This document shows, piece after piece, positions 7,366 to 15,082 of a stretch of DNA of 36,063 bases; position 1 is the stretch's first letter, and each line of letters starts with the position of its first letter. The notes under the pieces are model-generated. The model did not search any database. It was not told the DNA's origin and saw only the letters and a list, made by a program, of their open reading frames with translations. The position numbers were made by a program, and so were the translations under genes. The DNA comes from Lunatimonas lonarensis (GTDB lineage Bacteria > Bacteroidota > Bacteroidia > Cytophagales > Cyclobacteriaceae): the NCBI RefSeq assembly GCF_000390185.1, contig NZ_AQHR01000122.1, positions 1 through 36,063 on the forward strand, written 5' to 3'.

Positions 7366-8274
7366 TTATTGGAAATTTTGTTCGATTACCGTATTTTTTT
7401 CACGGTCGAGATAGGATAAAAAGGCTTCCGCTACTGGTGAAAGCCTTTTACTTTTCAGGTAGATCAGATTCCAATAAGTACAAATGGGAAGACCCTTTAC
7501 CTCAATAACTTTTAGATCACCTTGCTTTAGTTCATTTTTTATTCCGATAACTGGCATGATAGAGCAACCCAGTCCGGCCATAACTGCTTGTTTTACCGCT
7601 TCATTGGAGGTCAAAACCAACATTTTCTTGATTGGCACTTTATGGTCATTTAGGAATCCCTCCATCGCCAATCGGGTTCCCGATCCCGATTCCCGGTATA
7701 TGAGGGTGATATACTGGAAGATTTCGATGCCGGAAACACCCAATGGAGGTTGAAAATCCCGTCCCGCCACTAAAACCAGCCTATTCTCCATCAACGGCAC
7801 CGCGTGCACGGGGACTTTGTCTGGAAGTATTGAAACCAGGGCAAAATCGATTTCATTATCCACCAAGCTCCGGACTACCTGAGCTTTGTTGGTCACGTCA
7901 AGTTTCAATTCAATCTGTGGGTTGCCACGCAAAAACCCTGACAAAAAAAATGGAATCACGTATTTGCCGGTCGAAACAGAAGCAATCTTCAAACGACCGG
8001 AAAGCTGTCCCTTATAGGCTGCCAACTTATAATTTATCGCATTTACCTGATCGATGATTGCTTGCGCAGCAAATGCTATCTCTTGGCCAAAATCAGTAAC
8101 ATACAACTGCCTTCCAACCACCTCGGTAAGTGGAATATCAAATTGATCCTGAAAATTTTTCAACTGGATAGAGACCGCAGGCTGAGTGAGGAAAAGCTCC
8201 TCCGCTGCCTTGGTGATACTTTTGGTTTCTGAAACCTTCAAAAACACCTGTAGCTGATGGAGGGTAAAATTCAT
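7366..8274 (-). CDS. LysR-family transcriptional regulator
   Basis: A 302-residue LTTR. The winged helix-turn-helix occupies about residues 1-60 ('LHQLQVFLKVSETKSITKAAEELFLTQPAVSIQLKNF', written here in parts: LHQLQVFLKV, SITKAAEELF, LTQPAVSIQL). The effector-binding domain covers about 88-295. It is transcribed divergently from the unknown protein and SbtA-type permease, 82 bp away, the classical arrangement for an LTTR that controls its neighbour. Its overall form resembles the CbbR/CmpR/CcmR branch, which senses carbon status, and the SbtA neighbour makes that assignment attractive. The effector cannot be read from the sequence. Confidence 0.88.
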   Translation of the reverse strand: MNFTLHQLQVFLKVSETKSITKAAEELFLTQPAVSIQLKNFQDQFDIPLTEVVGRQLYVTDFGQEIAFAAQAIIDQVNAINYKLAAYKGQLSGRLKIASVSTGKYVIPFFLSGFLRGNPQIELKLDVTNKAQVVRSLVDNEIDFALVSILPDKVPVHAVPLMENRLVLVAGRDFQPPLGVSGIEIFQYITLIYRESGSGTRLAMEGFLNDHKVPIKKMLVLTSNEAVKQAVMAGLGCSIMPVIGIKNELKQGDLKVIEVKGLPICTYWNLIYLKSKRLSPVAEAFLSYLDREKNTVIEQNFQ

Positions 8275-8356
8275 AATCGTTTATACATATCATTAAAAAC
8301 ATAAATAAAAATAAATGAAATGAAATTTCAAAATTTGCAAAAAAAAATAAATCGCC
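8275..8356. promoter_or_regulatory. Divergent LysR / carbon-uptake control region
   Basis: This 82-bp A/T-rich gap separates the LysR start from the divergent unknown-sbtA pair and must hold both promoters. It contains the small dyad TGAAATTTCA (8319-8332 region), the sort of partly symmetric A/T site LTTRs bind. No convincing TAnnTTTG element was found, so promoter positions are not assigned. Confidence 0.4.
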
Positions 8357-8866
8357 ATGAACAGAATCCTGAACCTTATCTGTCCTACAAGTCATCTTGA
8401 GTCTTTTATTGCCAAAAAAACGGCAGGCAGAAACATAGCCAATTACTACGTTACTTCGTTAGGAGTAGCATTGCATTTGCACAAAAAGGATGATGCGGAA
8501 AACCTAAAAACGATCCTGTCCCAATATGAAATCGAGGAAATACACCTTTTTCAAGACGTGTTTTGTCCGTTTATTAAAAACACCTTGGAAAAAAAGAGAC
8601 CTTCGGAGTTTTATATTGACCGGATCCTTGAAAAAATCCTGCATGAACAGATCCGTCAAGAGGAATTCTGGAAAGCCGACTACCGCTCAAAAGCTGGACA
8701 GCTAGCGGAAAAAAACCTGCTGCTGCAGATCCAATCCATCCACCAAAATCCCTTGCTAACAGACTACATCACAAAACAAAAACTCTTGTTAAAGGGAATC
8801 ATTATTGACAAATCTGAAAACAAAATCTTACGGGAACTAAGCTATTCCCCCAAAATATCGGCATGA
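8357..8866 (+). CDS. Unrecognised 169-aa protein coupled to SbtA
   Basis: I do not recognise a named family. It is predicted soluble, with no signal peptide or membrane helix. The first half alternates strand-like and helical stretches: 'LNLICPTSHLESFI', 'YYVTSLGVALHL', then a helix and 'EIEEIHLFQDVFCPFI'. The second half (about 90-150) is mainly helical and charged. The strand-helix-'IEEIHLF..VFC' order is loosely like the core of beta-carbonic anhydrases, but their zinc ligands are not evident. Its stop overlaps the SbtA start by ATGA, implying coupled synthesis and a linked role. It is not an obvious PII-like SbtB. A regulator or partner of bicarbonate uptake is an inference from position. 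Confidence 0.8.
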   Translation: MNRILNLICPTSHLESFIAKKTAGRNIANYYVTSLGVALHLHKKDDAENLKTILSQYEIEEIHLFQDVFCPFIKNTLEKKRPSEFYIDRILEKILHEQIRQEEFWKADYRSKAGQLAEKNLLLQIQSIHQNPLLTDYITKQKLLLKGIIIDKSENKILRELSYSPKISA

Positions 8867-9825
8867 ACTTTCAACTTTTAGCGGATAACCTTACCAATCC
8901 CGCATTTTTGTTTTTTGCACTGGGGTTACTCTCTGTTCAGCTCAAAAGTGATCTGAACATACCCCAGAATTCCAGTAAGTTTATTTCGCTCTATCTCCTT
9001 TTTTCTATTGGATTCAAGGGCGGGCAGGAGCTGGCTCACAGCGAGTTCAGTCAAGAAATCATATGGGGGATACTATTTGGGTTACTGATAGCTGCTGTCA
9101 TACCTGTTTTTTCCTTTTATTTGTTAAAGAGGAAACTGGGGATTGAAAATGCGGGAGCGATTGCCGCAGCCTACGGATCTGTAAGTGCCGTAACCTTCGT
9201 AACTGCGGTAGGCTACCTTGAAAACCTGCATATACACTTCAGTGGCTATATGGTGGCGGTAATGGCATTTATGGAAGCGCCTGCAATTATCGTCGGCGTA
9301 TTGTTGGTTCGCCTGTTTTCCCCTCTATCTTCCGCCACAGGGTCGTTGAAGGGCACGATCAAGCATGCGGTCACGAATGGTAGCGTCATCTTGATATTGG
9401 GGAGTCTGGTGATTGGAACACTGACAAGCGATGCAGAAGCGGAAGGGATCAAACCATTTACCACAGACATATTCAAAGGGTTTTTAGCTATTTTCCTATT
9501 GGACATGGGAATCAACAGCGGAAAAAAAATCAAGGACTTTTTGGCTTACGGTTGGTCTACGACGGCTTTCGCAATCTTAATGCCACTCATCAATGGATTA
9601 TGGGTGTCTTGGTTTAGTCAGTATATTACGGCTGAGACGGGTGACCGCTTTATGTTTGCTGTATTGGCGGCCAGCGCCTCTTACATAGCTGTCCCGGCGG
9701 CGATGAAAATAGCTGTTCCAAAAGCAAACCCTGGGATATTTCTACCTATGGCACTGGCAATCACCTTCCCATTCAACATTACCATTGGGCTTCCCCTCTA
9801 CTATTGGGCTGTTTCCGTGTTTTGA
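8863..9825 (+). CDS. sbtA: Sodium-dependent bicarbonate permease, SbtA family
   Basis: Inner-membrane permease of the SbtA (DUF897) family, which imports bicarbonate with sodium. The 320-residue length and about ten hydrophobic segments fit. Family-typical stretches include 'NPAFLFFALGLL', 'FSIGFKGGQELA', 'AAAYGSVSAVTFVTA' and 'VMAFMEAPAIIVGVLL', with a second inverted half containing 'LDMGINSGKKI' and 'AASASYIAVPAAMKIAVP'. It overlaps the preceding gene by 4 bp and is probably under control of the divergent LysR. In a presumed heterotroph the imported bicarbonate would feed carboxylases (anaplerosis, fatty-acid synthesis). The cyanobacterial partner SbtB is not in view. Confidence 0.92.
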   Translation: MNFQLLADNLTNPAFLFFALGLLSVQLKSDLNIPQNSSKFISLYLLFSIGFKGGQELAHSEFSQEIIWGILFGLLIAAVIPVFSFYLLKRKLGIENAGAIAAAYGSVSAVTFVTAVGYLENLHIHFSGYMVAVMAFMEAPAIIVGVLLVRLFSPLSSATGSLKGTIKHAVTNGSVILILGSLVIGTLTSDAEAEGIKPFTTDIFKGFLAIFLLDMGINSGKKIKDFLAYGWSTTAFAILMPLINGLWVSWFSQYITAETGDRFMFAVLAASASYIAVPAAMKIAVPKANPGIFLPMALAITFPFNITIGLPLYYWAVSVF

Positions 9826-9863
9826 AAAAGGGGTAAACGGTTGTATATTGGCCAAAAACACCA

Positions 9864-10400
9864 ATGGCAAAACCGCTTTTCGTCCTGTTTTTCGCTACGG
9901 CGCTTGGCTTCCTGGCCCAGAATGCCAAAGCCCAACTATCCGAAGAGATAAAAACGGCAGCTCAAATTTACGCTTTTGCACAAGTCAACGAGGATCTTGA
10001 TATGATCCTGGACATGACCTATCCCAAATTGGTGGAAAAAGCAGGGGGAGCCGAAAATATGAAATCGATGATTGCTCGACTTCGCGAAGCAGAAGCTGCT
10101 AAAGGCCACCGCCTTAAGGAGCTTTTGATAAAAGATCCTATCCTTTCAGCAAGGGTAGGAAATGAAATCCACGCCATCGTCCCGATCCGTTCCTCAATCA
10201 TCGTTCCCGACGGGCTGCTTACCATCGAATCCTCACTCATTGCCGTAGACACAGAAAAAAGAGAAAATAGGTACTTTATTGAGACCAGTGCCTTGGATGA
10301 TCGAAATGTCCAGAAAGTTCTCACTACATGGGATGACTCCCTGACACTACCAGCAAAAAAACCCACCGTATTTCAGGACACCAATAAGCTATTGGAGTAA
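9864..10400 (+). CDS. Secreted NTF2-like protein of unknown function
   Basis: A 178-residue protein with a clear signal peptide (hydrophobic residues 5-18, probable cleavage after 'NAKA', residue 23). The mature part opens with two helices ('AAQIYAFAQVNEDLDMIL' and 'ENMKSMIARL') around 'TYPKLVEKAGG', followed by beta-strands. This is typical of NTF2-like folds that begin with a step such as 'DLDALLALTYP..V...GG'. It is probably periplasmic. It follows sbtA after 38 bp on the same strand, so cotranscription is possible, and it converges on the SDR gene with an 18-bp gap. Fold assignment is by eye; function unknown. Confidence 0.75.
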   Translation: MAKPLFVLFFATALGFLAQNAKAQLSEEIKTAAQIYAFAQVNEDLDMILDMTYPKLVEKAGGAENMKSMIARLREAEAAKGHRLKELLIKDPILSARVGNEIHAIVPIRSSIIVPDGLLTIESSLIAVDTEKRENRYFIETSALDDRNVQKVLTTWDDSLTLPAKKPTVFQDTNKLLE

Positions 10401-10418
10401 GCTGGCAGAGGTATTAAA

Positions 10419-11285
10419 CTATTTCTTTCTCATTTTCTCCATAGTATCCCAAAGTTCTTGTGGCACCGCTTCGAAACCGTTGAACTCCCCTGCTCCTTTT
10501 AACCATTCACCACCGTCTATGGTCACCACTTCTCCGTTAATAAACGCAGAAAAATCAGACAACAAGTAGGCCGCCAAATTAGCTAGTTCCTGGTGCTCAC
10601 CTACCCGTCCCAAAGGCACCTTTTTTGCCGGGTCGAACTTCTCCGCCAACGAACCAGGCAATAACCTTGACCAAGCACCTTCGGTAGGAAAAGGACCTGG
10701 GGCGATGGCGTTTGAACGAATTTTATACTTGGCCCACTCTACGGCAAGAGACCGCGTGATAGCCAAAACGCCAGCTTTGGCGGCGGCACTGGGTACCACG
10801 TAGCCGGAACCCGTGAAAGCATAAGTGGTTACTATATTGAGAAAATTACCAGGCAACCCATTCGCAATCCAATGCTTTCCTGCCGTCAGCGTCAGGTTAG
10901 CCGTCCCCATAAGTACAATATCCACGATTACCCTAAATGCACGGGCCGAAAGACGTTCCGTCGGACTTATGAAGTTGGCAGCAGCATTGTTCAACACCGC
11001 GTCCACCTTACCCAAGCGGGCAATTGCCTCAGAAAACATTGAATCCACGGATGCAGGATCACTTACGTCGCAAACCAGCGGAACGACCTCTCCACCATAC
11101 GCTTCCATTAACTCAATTGAGGCCCTATCAAGAACTTCCTTCTTTCTACTGGTAATGACAACCTTTGCGCCGAGCTGAAGAAAATAGGCCGTCATTGACT
11201 TACCCAAACCAGTTCCCCCACCGGTTACCAGAATTACCTTGCCAACTAGGGCATCAGCTTTCAACATTCCTTCGTTGTAGTTCAT
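10419..11285 (-). CDS. SDR oxidoreductase, 2,4-dienoyl-CoA reductase-like
   Basis: Short-chain dehydrogenase/reductase of 288 residues. The NADP(H) site is TGGGTGLG (21-28), with 'TSRKKE' after beta-2, a dinucleotide-selecting region suited to NADPH, and 'NNAAANF' at about 99-105. The usual YxxxK is SxxxK here (Ser166, Lys170), with Tyr155 fifteen residues before the lysine. This is exactly the spacing in mitochondrial 2,4-dienoyl-CoA reductase (Tyr199, Ser210, Lys214 in human DECR1), so a role in beta-oxidation of unsaturated fatty acids is likely. The C-terminal 'APGPFPTEGAWSRL' also suits that branch. It converges with the gene on its left, and no clear operon partner is seen. Confidence 0.88.
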   Translation of the reverse strand: MNYNEGMLKADALVGKVILVTGGGTGLGKSMTAYFLQLGAKVVITSRKKEVLDRASIELMEAYGGEVVPLVCDVSDPASVDSMFSEAIARLGKVDAVLNNAAANFISPTERLSARAFRVIVDIVLMGTANLTLTAGKHWIANGLPGNFLNIVTTYAFTGSGYVVPSAAAKAGVLAITRSLAVEWAKYKIRSNAIAPGPFPTEGAWSRLLPGSLAEKFDPAKKVPLGRVGEHQELANLAAYLLSDFSAFINGEVVTIDGGEWLKGAGEFNGFEAVPQELWDTMEKMRKK

Positions 11286-11523
11286 ATGTCTATAATTTGC
11301 TTTTCAGTAAGCATAACGTGTTTTCCAAACGATTGGCTTAATACAGGTGCCCGATAGGCACTGCCGTTCGCTTGAAAGCTCCCTTTTTCCTATAGGGGAC
11401 GAACGGGACCATTAGATCTTTTACAGCCGGAACTGGAACCGTTAATCCGATCCGGTAATCCAACTATCGTTAAGTTAGGCTAAATTTGTCGACCGACGCA
11501 ACATTCCAGAAAAAAACGTACGC

Positions 11524-12342
11524 ATGAATCGATCTTTTCTCCCTATCATTCTTTTGCTGATCGCTGTTGGAGGCCCTTCCTGCCAATCAGATCAAAATAT
11601 ACGGCTCGAAACAGACCAATCCTTCGAAGGGGAAGAATTATACCTCGTATCGAAAGTGTTGGACGAGCACCTACCGTTTATCTTGCAACGCCCAACCTTT
11701 TTTCTCGATGAATCCGTCCAAGAAAAACTCTCGGACTGCCCGGTCATAACGATTGAGTCTTTCCAGCACATCACGCTGACTTTTGATCCATCGACCTGCC
11801 CCGCCCCAGCCAATAAACGTAAGGGCAAGATCGACCTTTTCTTTTCCAATACTCCCATGGCTGTGGGCGAATATGTTGTCATAACATACGATGACTATGT
11901 ATTTGAAAACCACCCATTGGAAGGTCGAAGAACCCTGAAACTGACGGCAATAAACCGGGAACGTAGGGTTTACGAGGAAGTAGGTTCAGATATTATGGTA
12001 ACCAACCCAAACAACCATAGCACCCGGATACGCCCTTCTTTTACATTCGAAATAGCTGAAACCGGCGGTAACCTGTCCAACCTTACGGTTCGCGGAGGGG
12101 CATTGGGCAGAAACCGAGGTGGAAAGACCTTTGAGATCAATATCGCAGAGCAAAAATCGTTCAATAGCCAATGTGTAACCCAGCCTGTTTTCAGGCCGGT
12201 ATCCGGTGTGGAACGTTGGGAAATCGCACGAAGCAGCACTGGTAATGTAGTCCATCAGCAGACCTTTCACACAGATGGTGAGTGCCTGACCCATGCAATC
12301 ATACGGTTGCACGAAGGAGTAGAAATGAAAAAGACACCGTAA
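11524..12342 (+). CDS. Secreted, possibly lipid-anchored protein of unknown function
   Basis: A 272-residue protein with an N-terminal signal (hydrophobic residues 6-16) ending 'GGPSCQSDQN'. Cys20 could be lipidated, but the lipobox is not canonical (Pro at -2). The remainder is rich in beta-strand-like segments, with cysteine near residue 73 and again in 'STCPAP', 'SQCVT' and 'GECLTH', which suggests disulphides in an exported domain. No family is recognised. The stop codon lies inside the left arm of a strong terminator (12328-12360). The 238 bp upstream hold no gene; they contain a CCGTTCG/CGAACGG inverted pair near 11366-11406. Confidence 0.75.
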   Translation: MNRSFLPIILLLIAVGGPSCQSDQNIRLETDQSFEGEELYLVSKVLDEHLPFILQRPTFFLDESVQEKLSDCPVITIESFQHITLTFDPSTCPAPANKRKGKIDLFFSNTPMAVGEYVVITYDDYVFENHPLEGRRTLKLTAINRERRVYEEVGSDIMVTNPNNHSTRIRPSFTFEIAETGGNLSNLTVRGGALGRNRGGKTFEINIAEQKSFNSQCVTQPVFRPVSGVERWEIARSSTGNVVHQQTFHTDGECLTHAIIRLHEGVEMKKTP

Positions 12343-12360
12343 AGCAAACGGTGTCTTTTT
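12328..12360. terminator. Bidirectional intrinsic terminator
   Basis: Perfect 13-bp stem AAAAAGACACCGT / ACGGTGTCTTTTT with a seven-base loop. The A-run and T-run on either side give a U-tract in both directions. It ends the secreted-protein gene, whose TAA overlaps the stem, and lies 54 bp past the stop of the convergent ahcY gene. Confidence 0.85.
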
Positions 12361-12413
12361 TGTGAAAGAGTGCCACTGCCCGTGTTAGGTAGGGTGCCAT
12401 ACATCACACTGGA

Positions 12414-13733
12414 TTAATATCGGTAGTATTCCGGCTTGAAGGGGCCGGATATCGGTACACCAATGTAGTTTGCCTGTTCGTCTGTCAACACCTCCAGATC
12501 AACGCCAAGTTTGGCTAGGTGAAGAGACGCCACTTTCTCATCCAGGTGCTTGGGTAGCACGTACACGCCTGGCGCATACTGATCCGAATTCGCCCATAAT
12601 TCAATCTGTGCCAACGTTTGGTTGGTGAACGAATTAGACATCACAAAGGAAGGGTGTCCGGTCGCACAACCCAAATTGACAAGCCTACCTTCCGCAAGGA
12701 CAATGATGTCCTTCCCTTCAATATTATATAAGTCGACCTGGGGTTTGATCACATCTTTGGTATGGCCATAATTCGAGTTCAACCACGCCATGTCAATTTC
12801 ATTGTCAAAATGTCCGATGTTGCAGACGATGGCCTTATCCTTCATCGAGATGAAATGCTCCTTTCCAATAATGTCCTTGTTTCCCGTCGCGGTAACGATG
12901 ATGTCTGCCTCCTTCACAGCATCCGCCATTCGCTTAACGGCAAATCCATCCATAGCTGCTTGCAATGCACAAATAGGGTCAATCTCCGTGACGATCACCC
13001 GGGCTCCCGCCCCTCTCAGTGAGGCAGCAGACCCCTTGCCTACGTCACCATATCCGGCTACTACCGCAACTTTCCCTGCCATCATTACGTCGGTAGCACG
13101 ACGGATTGCGTCAACAAGGGACTCCTTACATCCATACTTGTTGTCAAATTTAGATTTGGTCACCGAGTCATTGACATTAATAGCAGGGAGTGTAAGGGTC
13201 CCCGCTTTCATACGCTCGTATAGTCTAAGTACCCCCGTAGTCGTTTCTTCCGACAGCCCCCTGATTCCCGACACCAATTCGGGGTACTTGTCAAACACCA
13301 TATTTGTCAGGTCACCGCCGTCGTCCAGGATCATATTCAAAGGCTTCCTATCATCTCCAAAAAAAAGCGTTTGCTCTATGCACCAATCAAACTCATCTGC
13401 ATTCATACCCTTCCATGCATACACACTTATTCCTGATGCTGCGATGGCGGCAGCTGCATGATCCTGGGTTGAGAAGATGTTGCAAGATGACCATGTCACT
13501 TCTGCACCCAAAGCCGTCAGTGTCTCGATAAGCACCGCGGTTTGAATGGTCATATGCAGGCATCCGGCAATTCTTGCACCTTTAAGAGGCTGGGAAGGGC
13601 CAAACTCCTCACGCAATGCCATCAACCCGGGCATTTCACTCTCTGCTAACCTGATTTCTTTGCGCCCATACTCAGCAAGAGACAAATCTTTTACTTTGAA
13701 CTTTATGTATTTCTCTGTTTGAACTTCTGACAT
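12414..13733 (-). CDS. ahcY: Adenosylhomocysteinase (S-adenosylhomocysteine hydrolase)
   Basis: Cytosolic NAD-dependent enzyme that splits S-adenosylhomocysteine into adenosine and homocysteine, keeping methylation reactions going. The 439-residue length is normal. Visible landmarks are '[16 protein letters not shown]' (57-72), the '[16 protein letters not shown]' substrate/NAD segment (186-201), the Rossmann motif GYGDVGKG (227-234), 'GHFDNEID', '[18 protein letters not shown]' and the conserved C-terminus 'FKPEYYRY' contributing to the neighbouring subunit's cofactor site. ATG at 13733 is preferred over the GTG one codon upstream. A TAnnTTTG-type promoter element lies about 45 bp upstream. 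Confidence 0.98.
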   Translation of the reverse strand: MSEVQTEKYIKFKVKDLSLAEYGRKEIRLAESEMPGLMALREEFGPSQPLKGARIAGCLHMTIQTAVLIETLTALGAEVTWSSCNIFSTQDHAAAAIAASGISVYAWKGMNADEFDWCIEQTLFFGDDRKPLNMILDDGGDLTNMVFDKYPELVSGIRGLSEETTTGVLRLYERMKAGTLTLPAINVNDSVTKSKFDNKYGCKESLVDAIRRATDVMMAGKVAVVAGYGDVGKGSAASLRGAGARVIVTEIDPICALQAAMDGFAVKRMADAVKEADIIVTATGNKDIIGKEHFISMKDKAIVCNIGHFDNEIDMAWLNSNYGHTKDVIKPQVDLYNIEGKDIIVLAEGRLVNLGCATGHPSFVMSNSFTNQTLAQIELWANSDQYAPGVYVLPKHLDEKVASLHLAKLGVDLEVLTDEQANYIGVPISGPFKPEYYRY

Positions 13734-13775
13734 CACCTAATTTTCTTTTTTGATAACCTACTACTAATTAATCCA

Positions 13776-13783
13776 CAAATTTA
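13776..13783 (-). promoter_or_regulatory. Possible ahcY promoter -7 element
   Basis: On the minus strand the bases read TAAATTTG, matching the Bacteroidota -7 consensus TAnnTTTG exactly, 43 bp before the ahcY ATG. A TTTTG lies upstream at 13797-13801, but its 13-bp spacing is shorter than the usual 19-20, so the -33 half is doubtful. Confidence 0.4.
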
Positions 13784-13814
13784 ACTAAATGCCCCGCAAA
13801 ATAAAATTTTGGAA

Positions 13815-14570
13815 TCAAAGGAATTTGATTGTCTTAACTGAGTAACGGCACCTTTCGCCGTTTTGTTTTTCGATCACCAACTGGCCGTCCGCTTCCACGT
13901 CCACTATCCTGCCCATAAAGGGTACCCCGTCATCAAACCAAGCCATCTCACGGAAACGAAAAAGGTGGCGCAGGTAGTTTTCCCTAATAACGGTAGTTTC
14001 TGAATTGATTAGCAAGAAACAACACCGCTCTATCGATGGTAGCAATCGCTCCAGCAGTGATCCCAAATCAAACTGGCTGCCCGTAATTAACTGTAATGAG
14101 GTTGCTCCCGGAAAGGGAAAATCCCGTTGGTTCACGTTTATCCCAATTCCCACCACACTGTAATCTACTTGTTGCCCAACGATCGAATTCTCGATCAACA
14201 TGCCTCCCACTTTGCCCATTCCTTGGTGAACAAAATCATTGGGCCATTTGACGAAAATCTGCTCACTTACTTCCCTTAGCACCTCGAAGACACCCATTGA
14301 GACCGCCTGACTCAAAGGGAACAGAGACGAAGCAGACATGGTTTTGTGCCTGAGTACAACCGAAAAAGTAAGGTTTTTGCCAGGTTCGCTAAACCAACGG
14401 CTCGCACGCTGCCCTCTCCCCTTGGTTTGGTTTTCGGCACATACCACCATCCCGTGTGTTGCCCGATTTGACCGGATAAACTCCCACGCTACTTCATTGG
14501 TCGAATGACACTCTGTCAGGTATACGACATCTTTACCTAAAAATTGAGTATTGGCAAGGATTTTATACAC
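13815..14570 (-). CDS. birA: Biotin--[acetyl-CoA-carboxylase] ligase
   Basis: Cytosolic enzyme that activates biotin with ATP and attaches it to a lysine of biotin carboxyl-carrier proteins. The catalytic domain shows 'CHSTNEVAWE' (21-30), the biotinyl-AMP loop 'KGRGQRASRW' (50-59), 'FVKWPND' (106-112), then 'GGMLIE' and 'VGIGINVNQ'. At 251 residues it lacks the N-terminal DNA-binding domain of E. coli BirA, so it is a monofunctional ligase and not a repressor. It is divergent from rsfS-ftsH across a 100-bp gap, an arrangement I associate with Bacteroidota. The start is the ATG of 'MYKILANTQFLG', which fits family N-termini. Confidence 0.96.
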   Translation of the reverse strand: MYKILANTQFLGKDVVYLTECHSTNEVAWEFIRSNRATHGMVVCAENQTKGRGQRASRWFSEPGKNLTFSVVLRHKTMSASSLFPLSQAVSMGVFEVLREVSEQIFVKWPNDFVHQGMGKVGGMLIENSIVGQQVDYSVVGIGINVNQRDFPFPGATSLQLITGSQFDLGSLLERLLPSIERCCFLLINSETTVIRENYLRHLFRFREMAWFDDGVPFMGRIVDVEADGQLVIEKQNGERCRYSVKTIKFL

Positions 14571-14670
14571 GATAAATTAGTAACTTACTTTCTTATTCAA
14601 GATATTTAAAACGCTAACCCACCCGCTGAGGATTGCTTGGCTAGAAGGAAAACAAAATTAAGGATAATAT

Positions 14671-15018
14671 ATGACGGCAGAGGAGCTGAGCAGGGTAATA
14701 ATTAAAGGTATGGAGGAAAAAAAGGCCTCCAACATTGTACTGATGGACCTACGGGATATCGACCAATCGATGACCGATTTTTTTGTGATATGTTCAGGAA
14801 GTTCAAATACTCAAATTGACGCAATATCGCAGTCTATTGAAGAGGAGGTAAGCAAGGCAAACAAAGAACAGCCATGGAAAAGTGAAGGGAAGGCCAATGG
14901 ACAATGGATACTGATCGACTATGTCAATGTTGTGGCCCACATCTTCCTTGAAGACTCCCGCAGGTTTTACCGCCTGGAAGACTTATGGGGCGATGCAAAA
15001 GTTACGGCAATTAATTAA
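14671..15018 (+). CDS. rsfS: Ribosome silencing factor RsfS
   Basis: Small cytosolic factor that binds ribosomal protein uL14 and blocks subunit joining when translation is slowed. The 115 residues cover the whole Iojap/RsfS domain: 'KKASNIVLMDLRDIDQSMTDFFVICSGSS' in the first half (cited in parts: DLRDIDQSMTDFF and VICSGSSNTQ) and 'DYVNVVAHIFLEDSRRFYRLEDLW' in the second (DYVNVVAHIF and RRFYRLEDLW). It precedes ftsH by 64 bp on the same strand, and the two are likely cotranscribed. Confidence 0.96.
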   Translation: MTAEELSRVIIKGMEEKKASNIVLMDLRDIDQSMTDFFVICSGSSNTQIDAISQSIEEEVSKANKEQPWKSEGKANGQWILIDYVNVVAHIFLEDSRRFYRLEDLWGDAKVTAIN

Positions 15019-15082
15019 TGGATTTGAACTTTCGTTTTTTAATTTCGTTTTAGAGACAAATTAGGCTATTAATAAAAGTAAA

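Noticed and set aside
13734-13736. GTG one codon upstream as ahcY start
   Set aside because: ATG at 13733 follows immediately and is the more usual start codon; the difference is a single residue.
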